Positions 18,558 to 26,881 of a stretch of 64,000 nt of DNA are shown here, in pieces (position 1 is the first letter of the stretch; every line of letters starts with the position of its first letter). Location of the stretch: the NCBI RefSeq assembly GCF_018129005.1, contig NZ_JAAEDL010000023.1:31052-95051 (forward strand), read 5' to 3'. Under the pieces are notes generated by a model. It saw nothing but the letters and a program-made list of their open reading frames with translations, made no database searches and was not told the origin of the DNA. This stretch comes from Neoroseomonas eburnea (GTDB lineage Bacteria; Pseudomonadota; Alphaproteobacteria; Acetobacterales; Acetobacteraceae). Both the position numbers and the translations under genes were made by a program.

Positions 18558-19459
18558 GCGCAGGACAGACGAACGCCACCGATGCGCTGTTCGATGAGGC
18601 CGAGGGCGGCAGCAGCTCACGGCGCAGCCCGACGATGCGGCGCTTCCTGCGGCACCGGCTGGCGGTGTTCGGCCTCTTCGTCATCGTGTTCCTGGTCGCC
18701 GCCTGCGCGATCGGGCCGAGCATCATTGCCTATGATCCGCTGCAGCTCGACATGCGCCATCGCTTCCAGGCGCCGTTCGCGGGGCCGCATCTTTTCGGCA
18801 GCGACGAGCTCGGGCGCGACCAGCTCGCGCGGCTGCTGGCGGCGGGTCGTATCTCGCTTGCCATCGGCCTCGCGGCGATGCTGCTGAGCGTCGTTGTCGG
18901 GACCTGTGTCGGGTTGATCGCAGGCTTCCATGGCGGGGCGGTCGGCACCGTGCTCATGCGCATCGTCGATGCGATCCTGTGCTTCCCCAGCATCTTCCTG
19001 CTGCTCACACTGGCGGCGCTGATCGACCCCAGCGTCGTCACCATCACGTTGATCGTCGCGCTGACGGCCTGGATGGAAGTGGCGCGCATCGTGTACGGGC
19101 AGATCCGCGCATTGCGGGAGCTGGACTTCGTGGCGGCCGCGGTCACCTCGGGATCGACCGGGACGCGCATCATGTTCCGCGAGTTGCTGCCCAACGCGAT
19201 GGGGCCGATCATTGTGGCCGCCACGCTGATCGTGGCCCGCGCGATCCTGCTGGAATCCTATGTCAGCTACCTCGGCTACGGCATCCAGCCGCCGGTACCG
19301 AGCTGGGGCAACATGCTGGAGAAGGCCCAGCAATACCTGACCACCGCACCATGGCTCGCGATCCTGCCGGGGCTGATGATCACGCTCACCGTGGCGAGCT
19401 TCAACTTCGTGGGCGACGGTCTGCGCGATGCGCTCGACCCCCGCAGCGACCTTCAATGA
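18554..19459 (+). CDS. ABC transporter permease, DppC type
   Basis: The 301-residue protein has an N-terminal cytoplasmic tail, a first membrane helix (LAVFGLFVIVFLVAACAIG) and the oligopeptide-permease-C signature HLFGSDELGRDQLARLL near residue 80. The EAA loop is LRELDFVAAAVTSGSTGTRI. The ATG overlaps the previous stop (ATGA), and its own stop overlaps the aminotransferase ATG. No DppD or DppF ATP-binding gene follows, although such genes normally complete the operon. The transporter must borrow ATPases encoded elsewhere or be incomplete. Confidence 0.92.
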   Translation: MSAGQTNATDALFDEAEGGSSSRRSPTMRRFLRHRLAVFGLFVIVFLVAACAIGPSIIAYDPLQLDMRHRFQAPFAGPHLFGSDELGRDQLARLLAAGRISLAIGLAAMLLSVVVGTCVGLIAGFHGGAVGTVLMRIVDAILCFPSIFLLLTLAALIDPSVVTITLIVALTAWMEVARIVYGQIRALRELDFVAAAVTSGSTGTRIMFRELLPNAMGPIIVAATLIVARAILLESYVSYLGYGIQPPVPSWGNMLEKAQQYLTTAPWLAILPGLMITLTVASFNFVGDGLRDALDPRSDLQ

Positions 19460-20880
19460 CCGATGCCGCACAGGCCGTCGCGCCGCATGAGGATTCCGCT
19501 CCGATGACACATCTCGCCCCGAACAGCCCGCATGCGCGCGATGTCGCATCGGTACTGCATCCCTACACGCATGCGCGGCGGCATCTCGAAACCGGGCCCA
19601 CCATCTTTTCCGAGGGCAGCGGCATCTACATCCACGACGATACCGGGCGCGCCTACATGGAAGGGGCTTCCGCCCTGTGGTGCGCCTCGCTCGGCTTCGC
19701 CAGCGAACGCCTGGCCAAGGTCGCCTACGAGACGATGCGGCGGATGGGCTACTACCATATCTTCCGCGGTGCCTCGAACGAGCCGGCGATTGATCTGTGC
19801 GAGAAGCTGCTCGCGATCGCGCCGGTGCCGATGTCGAAGGTGCTGCTGCAATGCTCGGGATCGGAGGCGAATGATTCCGCCCTCAAGCTCGTCTGGTACC
19901 ATTGGAATGCCCAGGGGCGGCCGGAGAAGCGCAAGATCATCTCGCGCAAGGCGAGCTATCACGGATCGACCGTCGCCACGATCTGCCTGACCGGCATCCC
20001 CGACTTCCACAAGGGCTTCGGGATGCCCTTCGAGGGTTTCCTCTACGCCGACTGCCCGCACTACTACCGCGACCACGAGGAGGGCGAGACGGAGGAACAA
20101 TTCTCCCAGCGCATGGCCGATGCGCTGGAGGAAATGATCCTGCGCGAAGGCCCCGACACGATCGGCGCCTTCTGGGCCGACCCGATCCAGGGCGGCGGCG
20201 CCGGCGCTCTGCCGCCGCCGGCCCGCTACTTCGAGAAGATCCAGGCCGTGCTGCGCAAGTACGACATCCTGATGGTCGCCGACGAGGTGATCTGCGGCTT
20301 CGGCCGCACGGGCAACATGTGGGGCAGCCAGACCTGCGGCGTCGTGCCCGACATCGTTACCTGCGCCAAGGCGCTGTCGGCGGCGATGCAGCCGATCTCC
20401 GCGGTGCTGATGAACGAGCGCATCTTCCAGTCGGTGATGACCCAGAGCGACAGGCTGGGCAGCTTCGTGCACGGCTTCACCTACGCGGGCCATCCGGTTG
20501 CCGCGGCGGTGGCGCTGGAGACGCTGCGCATCTACGAGGAAATGGACCTCGTCGCGCATGTCAAGGCGCTGGAGCCGATCTTCCTGCGGGCCTTCGGCGC
20601 GCTGAAGGACCATCCGCTGGTCGGTGACGTTGCCGGTCACGGGTTGATGGGCGGCGTGGAGCTGGTGCAGGACAAGGCGAAGCGCCGGCCCTTCCCGGAA
20701 GGACAGAAGATCGGCGCGAAGGTCGATGCGCATGCGCGGGAACGCGGGCTGATCCTGCGCACCACGGCGGACCGGGTCGCGCTGTCGCCGCCGCTCATCA
20801 TCACCGAGGAGGAGATCGTCGAGATGGCCGCCCGGCTGCGCGGCGCGCTCGACGATACCTTCGCAGAGATCGCAGCCTGA
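19456..20880 (+). CDS. Class III aminotransferase in the transporter operon
   Basis: The 474-residue PLP enzyme has class III motifs: VLLQCSGSEANDSALKLV (phosphate cup), ILMVADEVICGFGRTGNMWG (cofactor Asp) and IVTCAKALSAAMQPISAV with the Schiff-base lysine near K305. The early segment LWCASLGFASERLAKVAYE is typical of omega-amino acid:pyruvate aminotransferases. It starts at the ATG overlapping the permease stop; a second ATG at 19504 is possible. Its stop shares a base with the next gene's ATG (TGATG). It probably transaminates the imported amine or a product of the neighbouring FAD oxidoreductase. It is a distant relative of the aminotransferase at 9498-10898, not a duplicate. Confidence 0.9.
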   Translation: MTDAAQAVAPHEDSAPMTHLAPNSPHARDVASVLHPYTHARRHLETGPTIFSEGSGIYIHDDTGRAYMEGASALWCASLGFASERLAKVAYETMRRMGYYHIFRGASNEPAIDLCEKLLAIAPVPMSKVLLQCSGSEANDSALKLVWYHWNAQGRPEKRKIISRKASYHGSTVATICLTGIPDFHKGFGMPFEGFLYADCPHYYRDHEEGETEEQFSQRMADALEEMILREGPDTIGAFWADPIQGGGAGALPPPARYFEKIQAVLRKYDILMVADEVICGFGRTGNMWGSQTCGVVPDIVTCAKALSAAMQPISAVLMNERIFQSVMTQSDRLGSFVHGFTYAGHPVAAAVALETLRIYEEMDLVAHVKALEPIFLRAFGALKDHPLVGDVAGHGLMGGVELVQDKAKRRPFPEGQKIGAKVDAHARERGLILRTTADRVALSPPLIITEEEIVEMAARLRGALDDTFAEIAA

Positions 20881-22208
20881 TGGTGCTGCCAGTCGAATCC
20901 GTCGCGAGCGACGCCGATCTGCCCGAGAAGGTTGATGTCGTCGTCATCGGCGGCGGCATCATCGGCGTTTCCGCCGCCTTCAACCTGGCGAAGAAGGGGT
21001 ACTCCGTTGCCCTGCTCGAAAAAGGCAAGGTCGGCGCCGAGCAGTCCAGCCGCAACTGGGGCTGGTGCCGCGTGCAGGGGCGAAGCCTGCCGGAAGTGCC
21101 GCTCGCGCGGTTCAGCCTGTCCTGCTGGAACGACATGGAACGCGACGTCGGGCGCGATGTCGGCTTCCGCCGCACCGGCCTGCTCGTCGTCACCGACGAC
21201 CCCAAGGAGCTCGCCGAACTCGAGGAATGGGTGGAGCGGGCGCAGCCCTATCAGCTCGACAGCCGCATGCTTTCCCCCGCTGAACTGCGGGCCATGCTCC
21301 CGGACGCCGCGGGAAGCTGGCTCGGCGGCCTCTACTCCGCCTCGGATGGCCGCGCGGAGCCGCTGAAGGCCGCGCCGGCGATCGCCGAGGCGGCGCGGCG
21401 CATGGGCGTTACCATCCATCAGGGCTGCGCGGCACGCGGCATGGAGACCACCGGCGGCAAGGTCTCGGCCGTGGTGACGGAGCGCGGGCGGATCCGCACC
21501 AGCGCCGTGCTCTGTGCCGGTGGGGCCTGGGCCTCGATGTTCTGTCGCCGCCACGGCATCAGCCTGCCACAGGCCGGTGTATTCGCCACCGCCTGCCGCA
21601 CCGAGCCCGCGCCCGAGGTGATGCCCGGCGGCATCAGCACCGGCGGCTATGCCTTCCGCCGCCGCGATGATGGCGGCTACACGGTCGCGATCGCCGGCGC
21701 CGGGCGCGTGGAGCTGACGCCACAGAACATCCGCTATGCCTGGAAGCTGATGCCGCTCTACCGCAAGCGGCGCAAGAAGGTGAGAATCACGATCGGCCCA
21801 TCGTTCTTCCGGGGGCCCGAAGCTTCGGGAAGCTGGTCCTTCAACGAGGTCTCGCCCTTCGAGAAGATCCGCATCTTCGACCCGCCGGCGAACATGGATC
21901 TGATCAACAAGGCGATGGCGCGGTTCCGTGCCGACTATCCGGTGCTCGCCGACATCAAGGTCGCCGAGGCCTGGGGCGGCTTCATTGATTCCACCCCCGA
22001 TGCGCGGCCGGTGATCTCGGCGGTGGACAAGCTGCCGGGCTTCTTCGTCGCAGCCGGCTTCAGCGGGCACGGTTTCGGCCTCGGACCGGGCGCCGGGCGG
22101 CTGGCCGCGGATCTCGTCTCCGGCGATGCGCCGATCGTCGATCCGCACGCCTACCGCTACTCGCGCTTCACCGACGGCACGAAGCTGCGGCCCTCGTCCT
22201 GGGTGTGA
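20880..22208 (+). CDS. FAD-dependent oxidoreductase (DadA / glycine oxidase family)
   Basis: The 442-residue protein has the N-terminal dinucleotide-binding motif VVVIGGGIIGVSAAFNLAKK (residues 21-40), with the adenine-ribose Glu in VALLEKGKVGAEQSSRNWGW. The C-terminal FAD contact is FFVAAGFSGHGFGLGPGAGR. This is the DAO fold of D-amino-acid dehydrogenases, sarcosine and glycine oxidases and gamma-glutamylputrescine oxidase. It is the last gene of the unit with the peptide-type transporter and is coupled to the aminotransferase by TGATG. The likely role is oxidation of an imported secondary amine or amino acid. The substrate is not determined. Confidence 0.9.
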   Translation: MVLPVESVASDADLPEKVDVVVIGGGIIGVSAAFNLAKKGYSVALLEKGKVGAEQSSRNWGWCRVQGRSLPEVPLARFSLSCWNDMERDVGRDVGFRRTGLLVVTDDPKELAELEEWVERAQPYQLDSRMLSPAELRAMLPDAAGSWLGGLYSASDGRAEPLKAAPAIAEAARRMGVTIHQGCAARGMETTGGKVSAVVTERGRIRTSAVLCAGGAWASMFCRRHGISLPQAGVFATACRTEPAPEVMPGGISTGGYAFRRRDDGGYTVAIAGAGRVELTPQNIRYAWKLMPLYRKRRKKVRITIGPSFFRGPEASGSWSFNEVSPFEKIRIFDPPANMDLINKAMARFRADYPVLADIKVAEAWGGFIDSTPDARPVISAVDKLPGFFVAAGFSGHGFGLGPGAGRLAADLVSGDAPIVDPHAYRYSRFTDGTKLRPSSWV

Positions 22209-22297
22209 GTGCAACTCCGCCGGCTCTCTGGCGGCGCCGCTGCAGGTCGCCATCGCGGACTCGGCGCGGTGCGCGGTCGCACAGAATGTCGTGAGCC

Positions 22298-23275
22298 CTA
22301 GCCGCCGCCGATGAAGATGCCCGCGGCCAGGACGAGCGCCCCACCGAGAACGACCTGCGTCACCGAACGCAGGAAGGGCGTCTCCATGAAGCGGTTCTGG
22401 ATCCACGCGATCGCCCAGAGTTCGATGAACACCACCACGAAGGCCACCACCGTCGCAGTCCAGAAGCTTGGGATCAGGTAGGGCAGCGCGTGGCCGAGCC
22501 CGCCAAGAGCCGTCATGACGCCGGAGGCGATGCCGCGCTTCACCGGCGATCCGCGCCCGGAGATCACGCCATCATCGTGCACCGCTTCAGTGAAGCCCAT
22601 GGAGATGCCCGCGCCCACCGAGGCGGCGAGACCGACCAGGAAGGTCGTCGCGGGATCTTGCGTGGCGAAAGCGGTCGCGAAGATGGGCGCGAGCGTCGAG
22701 ACCGAACCATCCATCAAGCCAGCGAGGCCCGGCTGCACCCAGGTCAGGATCGTCTGGCGCCGTGCGCGCTCGTCTTCTTCCTGTCTGGCGTCGCCGGTGA
22801 GATGCGTCGCCTCTGCGACCTCGACACGGTGCAGGTGGCCGCTCTCCTTCATCGCGAGATCGCCGAGGAGGCGCCGCGTGCCAGCTTCGGTCGCGCGCGC
22901 CGAGGCGGCCTCGTAGAAGCGACGGGCGTCCTCCTCCATGCGCACCGCTTCCTGGCGGATGCGCTCGATGCCGAGATTCTCCACGAGCCAGGTGGGGCGG
23001 CGCGAGTAGTAGCCGGCGACATGCTCCCGCCGGATGAGCGGAATGGTACTACCGAAGCGTCGCTCGAAATCCGCGATCAGCGTGCGCCGGTGCTCGTTCT
23101 CCTCCGCCACCATGTCGTCGAACATCGCCGCACTCGCCGGGTAGTCCTGACGAAGGCGTTCCGCATAGGTGGCGTAGATTCTCGCGTCATCCTCTTCGGA
23201 GGAGATTGCGAGCGCCAGGATCTCCTTCTCCGATAGCCTGGAGAACGATTTCCGGTTGCCCAGAAACGCCAGCAT
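22298..23275 (-). CDS. mbfA: Membrane-bound ferritin / iron exporter MbfA (ferritin-like plus VIT1/CCC1 domain)
   Basis: The 325-residue protein joins an N-terminal ferritin-like four-helix domain (residues 10-165) to a C-terminal VIT1/CCC1 membrane domain (about 180-325). The di-iron ligands are visible: E27/E28, E59xxH62, E114/E115 and E144xxH147. The membrane part contains GLAGLMDGSVSTLAPIFATA and GISMGFTEAVHDDG. In Agrobacterium and Bradyrhizobium, MbfA exports iron and protects against iron and peroxide stress under Irr control. The ATG at 23273-23275 is chosen because GGAAGG lies a proper distance upstream; a TTG five codons earlier is less likely. I could not see a clear Irr (ICE) motif upstream. 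Confidence 0.93.
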   Translation of the reverse strand: MLAFLGNRKSFSRLSEKEILALAISSEEDDARIYATYAERLRQDYPASAAMFDDMVAEENEHRRTLIADFERRFGSTIPLIRREHVAGYYSRRPTWLVENLGIERIRQEAVRMEEDARRFYEAASARATEAGTRRLLGDLAMKESGHLHRVEVAEATHLTGDARQEEDERARRQTILTWVQPGLAGLMDGSVSTLAPIFATAFATQDPATTFLVGLAASVGAGISMGFTEAVHDDGVISGRGSPVKRGIASGVMTALGGLGHALPYLIPSFWTATVVAFVVVFIELWAIAWIQNRFMETPFLRSVTQVVLGGALVLAAGIFIGGG

Positions 23276-23668
23276 CGCTTGTCCTTCCAATCAATATTCA
23301 GGACCGACGCATCGTGCCCGCGGAGGAGCCGCACCGCGCATCGCGCCGTGTCCTCAGCCGAGGATGGCCGATTGCATCCTTGCATCTTAGGCGGAGCTTG
23401 CCGCCGTGCGAAGTTGCGGGCAGTCCGCTGCAATTGAGAGCGACCCGCAGCATTCCTCGAGGTAGGCTGAATCGGGGGACGAGCCTTCGCGTCGTTCCGC
23501 CGGTTCGACGAAGCGATCCAGCTTCCTGATCGGCGCAGACATATATGAGCACGACGGCCGTGCTCACTCGCGCCACGCGGCCGCGCTGCCGACCCGATCG
23601 AATCTTGCGTATGCCGCGTCGTCAATGTTGGGCCTGGGCATCGCGGGCAATTGCGCTATGTGACGCCG
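23276..23668. other. 393-bp divergent promoter region between mbfA and the GAF gene
   Basis: No gene is recognised here. It must hold the mbfA promoter on the minus strand and the promoter for the GAF gene on the plus strand. The only clear structured element is the inverted repeat at 23546-23566. I looked for a paired TTTAGAA/TTCTAAA-like Irr element and found none convincing. Confidence 0.5.
23546..23566. promoter_or_regulatory. Perfect 8-bp inverted repeat upstream of the GAF gene
   Basis: TGAGCACG-ACGGC-CGTGCTCA is an exact palindrome with a 5-base spacer, about 100 bp before the GAF gene and next to the AT-rich run ATATAT. It could be an operator or a small hairpin; no protein can be assigned. 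Confidence 0.4.
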
Positions 23669-24169
23669 ATGAGCACCGTCGACCCTTCTTCCGGCCTTCG
23701 TCGCGTCGTTGCCGCACAAGCCGGCCGTGAACAGCCCGGCACACTCTTCGCCGCACTTCAGGCAGAGATGGGCGAGGCCTTCGGCCATCGCCTTTTCACC
23801 ATCATGCGCCATGATTCTGAGGCCGGGCGGAATCGGCGGGTTCATAGCAGCGATCCGGTTTCCTATCCCGTTTCAGGCTACAAGCCGGTGAACTGGGACC
23901 ACCCGTGGACGAAGCGCGTGCTGGTCGATGGGCTGCCCTGGATTGGCCGCAGCGCCACCGACATCGCCTGGGCCTACCCGGACCACAACAAGATCGCATC
24001 GCTCGGCCTTGCCAGTTCCTTGAACCTGCCCGTCCGATGGTCCGGCCGGACGCTCGGTACGGTGAATCTGCTGCACGCGGCCGGGCACTACGGTGAGGCT
24101 GACGCGGAGATCTGCCTCGTCTTCGCGGCCCTTGCCGCGCCGGCATTGCTGTCCATGGATGCATCTTGA
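23669..24169 (+). CDS. Small GAF-domain protein
   Basis: The 166-residue protein has one GAF-like domain. LRRVVAAQAGREQPGTLFAAL begins the fold, HRLFTIMRHDSE is a core strand, and SLGLASSLNLPVRWSGRTLG is the family motif preceding VNLLHAAGHYGEADAEI. There is no output domain, so it is a stand-alone ligand-binding unit or a minimal enzyme of the GAF fold. The ATG at 23669 is preferred over in-frame TTG and GTG upstream. The Bug-family binding protein begins 16 bp after its stop, so the two are probably co-transcribed. Function unknown. Confidence 0.75.
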   Translation: MSTVDPSSGLRRVVAAQAGREQPGTLFAALQAEMGEAFGHRLFTIMRHDSEAGRNRRVHSSDPVSYPVSGYKPVNWDHPWTKRVLVDGLPWIGRSATDIAWAYPDHNKIASLGLASSLNLPVRWSGRTLGTVNLLHAAGHYGEADAEICLVFAALAAPALLSMDAS

Positions 24170-24185
24170 GACGATGGAGACCCCA

Positions 24186-25157
24186 ATGAGCCTTCTTCCG
24201 CGCCGCGGCCTCTTGCTGGCCGCCCCCGCCGTGCTCGCCGCCTCGTCAGTCCGGGCGCAGACGAGCTTCTCCAGGCCCGTCCGGCTTGTGGTCCCGTGGG
24301 CGCCAGGGGGCACGACCGATATCCTGGCACGCATCGTCGCCGAACCGCTCGGCCAGGCGCTTGGCCAACCGGTGCTGGTGGAGAACCGCTCCGGTGCTTC
24401 CGGCAATGTCGGTTCGGACGTCGTGGCCAAGGCCGCGCCGGACGGTCAGACGCTGCTCTTCGGCTCGATGAGCACCCACGCGATGAATCACGCGCTGATG
24501 CGCAGCATGCCTTTCGACGGCGTGGCGGATTTCACGCCGCTGGCGATGCTTGGCTTCGCGGTGAACACTATGGTGATCCACCCCTCCGTACCGGCCCGGA
24601 CGGTGCCCGAGTTCATCGCCCATGCGCGCGCGAACCCGGAGAAGATCGCCTATGCTTCGGCCGGCCCCGGCTCGACGAACCATCTCTGTGCCGCGTTGTT
24701 CGAGTCGATGACCGGCATCCGCATGGTCCATGTCCCCTATCGCGGCGGCCAGCCGGCGGTGACCGACACGGTCGCCGGCCAAACGCAGCTGCTGTTCAGC
24801 GCGGCGACGCAGACCATGCCGCATGTGGAGGGCGGCCGCCTACGCCTGATCGGCGTGACGGAGGCGACGCGTTGGGGCCGCCAGCCGAGCGTGCCGACCG
24901 TCGGCGAGGCGGTACCCGGCTACGAGATGGCGGTGTGGTATGGCGCCTTCGGGCCGAAGGGCATGGCGCCGGCGTTGCAGCAGCGTCTGCATGCGGACCT
25001 CAACCGCATCATGGCGCTGCCGGAGGTAAGGGAGCGCCTGGCCGGCATGGGCGTGGAGGTGGCGCCGGAATCCGTCGACGCTTTCGACCGGCGCCTGCGC
25101 GGCGATGCCGAGAAGTGGGGCGCGCTGATCCGACGCCTCGGCATCGAGGCGAGCTGA
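24186..25157 (+). CDS. Bug-family (TctC-like) periplasmic binding protein
   Basis: The 323-residue exported protein has a signal MSLLPRRGLLLAAPAVLAAS ending near SVRAQ (residue 24). The Bug fold follows: VRLVVPWAPGGTTDILARIV (ligand loop) and MVHVPYRGGQPAVTDTVAGQ, both hallmarks of tripartite tricarboxylate transporter receptors. GGAGA precedes the ATG by seven bases. No tctA or tctB membrane gene is nearby, as is usual for the many orphan Bug proteins of this group. By position it could bind the acid later handled by the acyl-CoA genes downstream; this is inference. Confidence 0.92.
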   Translation: MSLLPRRGLLLAAPAVLAASSVRAQTSFSRPVRLVVPWAPGGTTDILARIVAEPLGQALGQPVLVENRSGASGNVGSDVVAKAAPDGQTLLFGSMSTHAMNHALMRSMPFDGVADFTPLAMLGFAVNTMVIHPSVPARTVPEFIAHARANPEKIAYASAGPGSTNHLCAALFESMTGIRMVHVPYRGGQPAVTDTVAGQTQLLFSAATQTMPHVEGGRLRLIGVTEATRWGRQPSVPTVGEAVPGYEMAVWYGAFGPKGMAPALQQRLHADLNRIMALPEVRERLAGMGVEVAPESVDAFDRRLRGDAEKWGALIRRLGIEAS

Positions 25158-25220
25158 GCCCGGCTTGCCGCACCATCGGCCGCGTTCCATCCTCCGCCCC
25201 GCCAAGAAGGGGAAACGCAA

Positions 25221-26021
25221 ATGGACGCGCCGCTCAAGGTGGAGATCGAGGAGGGCATCGCCCTCCTCACCATGAACCGGGCGGAGTCCCGCAACCCGCT
25301 CGATCCCGAGATGCAGGACGCGCTGCTCGACACGCTGTCCTCGCTCGATGCCGGGCAGGAGGTGCGCGTCGCGATCCTGACCGGCGCCGGCACTGCCTTC
25401 TGCGCCGGCGGCAATGTGCGGCGCATGGGCGAGGCCGCCAGCGGCCCCAAGGAACGCACGCCCGCCCAGGCGCGCGGCTATTATCGCCGGGGCATCCAGC
25501 GCCTGCCGCGGCTGCTCGAAGAGCTCGAACTGCCGGTGATCGCCGCGGTGAACGGACCCGCCATGGGCGCGGGCTGCGACCTGGCCTGCATGTGCGACCT
25601 GCGCATCGCCGCGGAAAGCGCGCGCTTCGCGGAATCCTTCGTCAAGCTCGGCATCATTCCCGGTGACGGCGGTGCCTGGCTGCTGCCGCGCGTGGTCGGC
25701 TTCGCCAAGGCGGCGGAGATGGCGCTGACGGGGGATTCGCTGACGGCCCAGCAGGCGCTGGCGGCGGGGCTGGTGTCGCAGGTCGTGCCCGATGCCGAGC
25801 TGATCCCGGCGGCGAAGGCACTCGCTGCGCGTGTCGCGGCCAATCCGCCCCAGGCGGTGCGCATGGCGCGGCGCCTGCTGCGGGAGGCCTGGAACAACCG
25901 GCTCGACACGGTGTTGGAGATGTCCTCCGCCATGCAGGCGGTGGCGCATACCACGGAGGACCACAAGGAAGCCCTCGCGGCGATGCGCGAGAAGCGCAAG
26001 CCGACCTACAAGGGCGCCTGA
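25221..26021 (+). CDS. Enoyl-CoA hydratase/isomerase family protein (first copy)
   Basis: The 266-residue crotonase-fold protein has the oxyanion-hole segments ILTGAGTAFCAGGNVRRMGE (residues 52-71) and NGPAMGAGCDLACMCDLRIA (about 111-130). Of the two catalytic glutamates of classical hydratases, the first is replaced by Asp (GCDLA) and the second by another residue in FAESFVKLGIIPGDGG, a pattern nearer PaaG/isomerase-type members. AAGGGGAAACG precedes the ATG. It is followed after one base by the SDR gene. It may be a hydratase, isomerase or CoA hydrolase of an unknown acyl-CoA pathway. Confidence 0.88.
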   Translation: MDAPLKVEIEEGIALLTMNRAESRNPLDPEMQDALLDTLSSLDAGQEVRVAILTGAGTAFCAGGNVRRMGEAASGPKERTPAQARGYYRRGIQRLPRLLEELELPVIAAVNGPAMGAGCDLACMCDLRIAAESARFAESFVKLGIIPGDGGAWLLPRVVGFAKAAEMALTGDSLTAQQALAAGLVSQVVPDAELIPAAKALAARVAANPPQAVRMARRLLREAWNNRLDTVLEMSSAMQAVAHTTEDHKEALAAMREKRKPTYKGA

Positions 26022-26022
26022 G

Positions 26023-26868
26023 ATGGCCTTCGCACCGGGATTGCTGGCGGGCCGCCGTGCGCTGGTGACGGGCGGCGGAACCGGGCTCGGCCGCAGCATC
26101 GGGAAGCGGTTCCTGGAGCTCGGCGCGTCGCTCGCGATCTGCGGGCGGCGCGCGGAGGTGCTGGAGCAGGCGGCCGCTTCCTTCCGTGCCGAGCTGGCCG
26201 GCGCGCAGGTGACGACGCATCCCTGCGACATCCGCGACCCGGTCGCGGTGGAGGCGATGCTCGACGACGTCTGGCGGCACGGCGCGCCGGACATCCTGGT
26301 CAACAACGCCGCGGCGAATTTCCTGGCGCAGACACACAGGCTCTCCGCGCGCGCAGTGGATGCGGTGCTCGGCACCACACTGCATGGTGCGGCCTATTGC
26401 ACCATAGGCTGCGGGCGCCGCTGGATCGAGGCAGGGCAGCCGGCAGTGGTGCTGTCCATCCTGACGCTCTCCGCCCTGCAGGGCGGCGCCTTCACCACGC
26501 CGTCCGCCATGGCCAAGGCCGGGCTGCTGGCGATGACGCAGAGCCTGGCGGTGGAATGGGGGCCGCACGGCATCCGGCTCGTGGCGATCGCGCCCGGCAC
26601 CTTCCCCACGGAAGCTGCCGTCTCGCGGCTGCGCCCGGGTGGCGTCGAGCACGGCGGCGTACCGCTGCGGCGTGCCGGGAAGCACGAGGAACTGACCGAC
26701 CTTGCCGCCTTCCTGATCTCCGACCACGCCGGCTACGTCACCGGCGAATGCGTGGTGGCGGACGGCGGCCGGCGCCTGCTCGGCGGCGCGCGGGCCGGCG
26801 CGCAGGAGATGCTGGAATGGACGGATGACGATTGGGCGCAGCAGCGTGCCCGCACCCCCGCGCGCTGA
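26023..26868 (+). CDS. SDR oxidoreductase, 2,4-dienoyl-CoA reductase-like
   Basis: The 281-residue Rossmann-fold protein has the NADP-binding glycine motif ALVTGGGTGLGRSIGKRF (residues 14-31), the strand-4 motif ILVNNAAANF and the C-terminal motif GYVTGECVVADGG. The usual YxxxK active site reads SAMAK (TTPSAMAKAGLLAMTQSLAV): the lysine is kept and the tyrosine is replaced. This matches the dienoyl-CoA reductase branch, where that tyrosine is likewise absent. It lies between two enoyl-CoA hydratase-like genes, which supports an acyl-CoA substrate. The ATG sits one base after the preceding stop. Confidence 0.85.
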   Translation: MAFAPGLLAGRRALVTGGGTGLGRSIGKRFLELGASLAICGRRAEVLEQAAASFRAELAGAQVTTHPCDIRDPVAVEAMLDDVWRHGAPDILVNNAAANFLAQTHRLSARAVDAVLGTTLHGAAYCTIGCGRRWIEAGQPAVVLSILTLSALQGGAFTTPSAMAKAGLLAMTQSLAVEWGPHGIRLVAIAPGTFPTEAAVSRLRPGGVEHGGVPLRRAGKHEELTDLAAFLISDHAGYVTGECVVADGGRRLLGGARAGAQEMLEWTDDDWAQQRARTPAR

Positions 26869-26881
26869 GGAGCCGCCCGCC

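Noticed and set aside
22209..22297. Hairpin CCGCC...GGCGG between the converging FAD oxidoreductase and mbfA genes as a terminator
   Set aside because: The stem is only five base pairs and no T-run follows on either strand.
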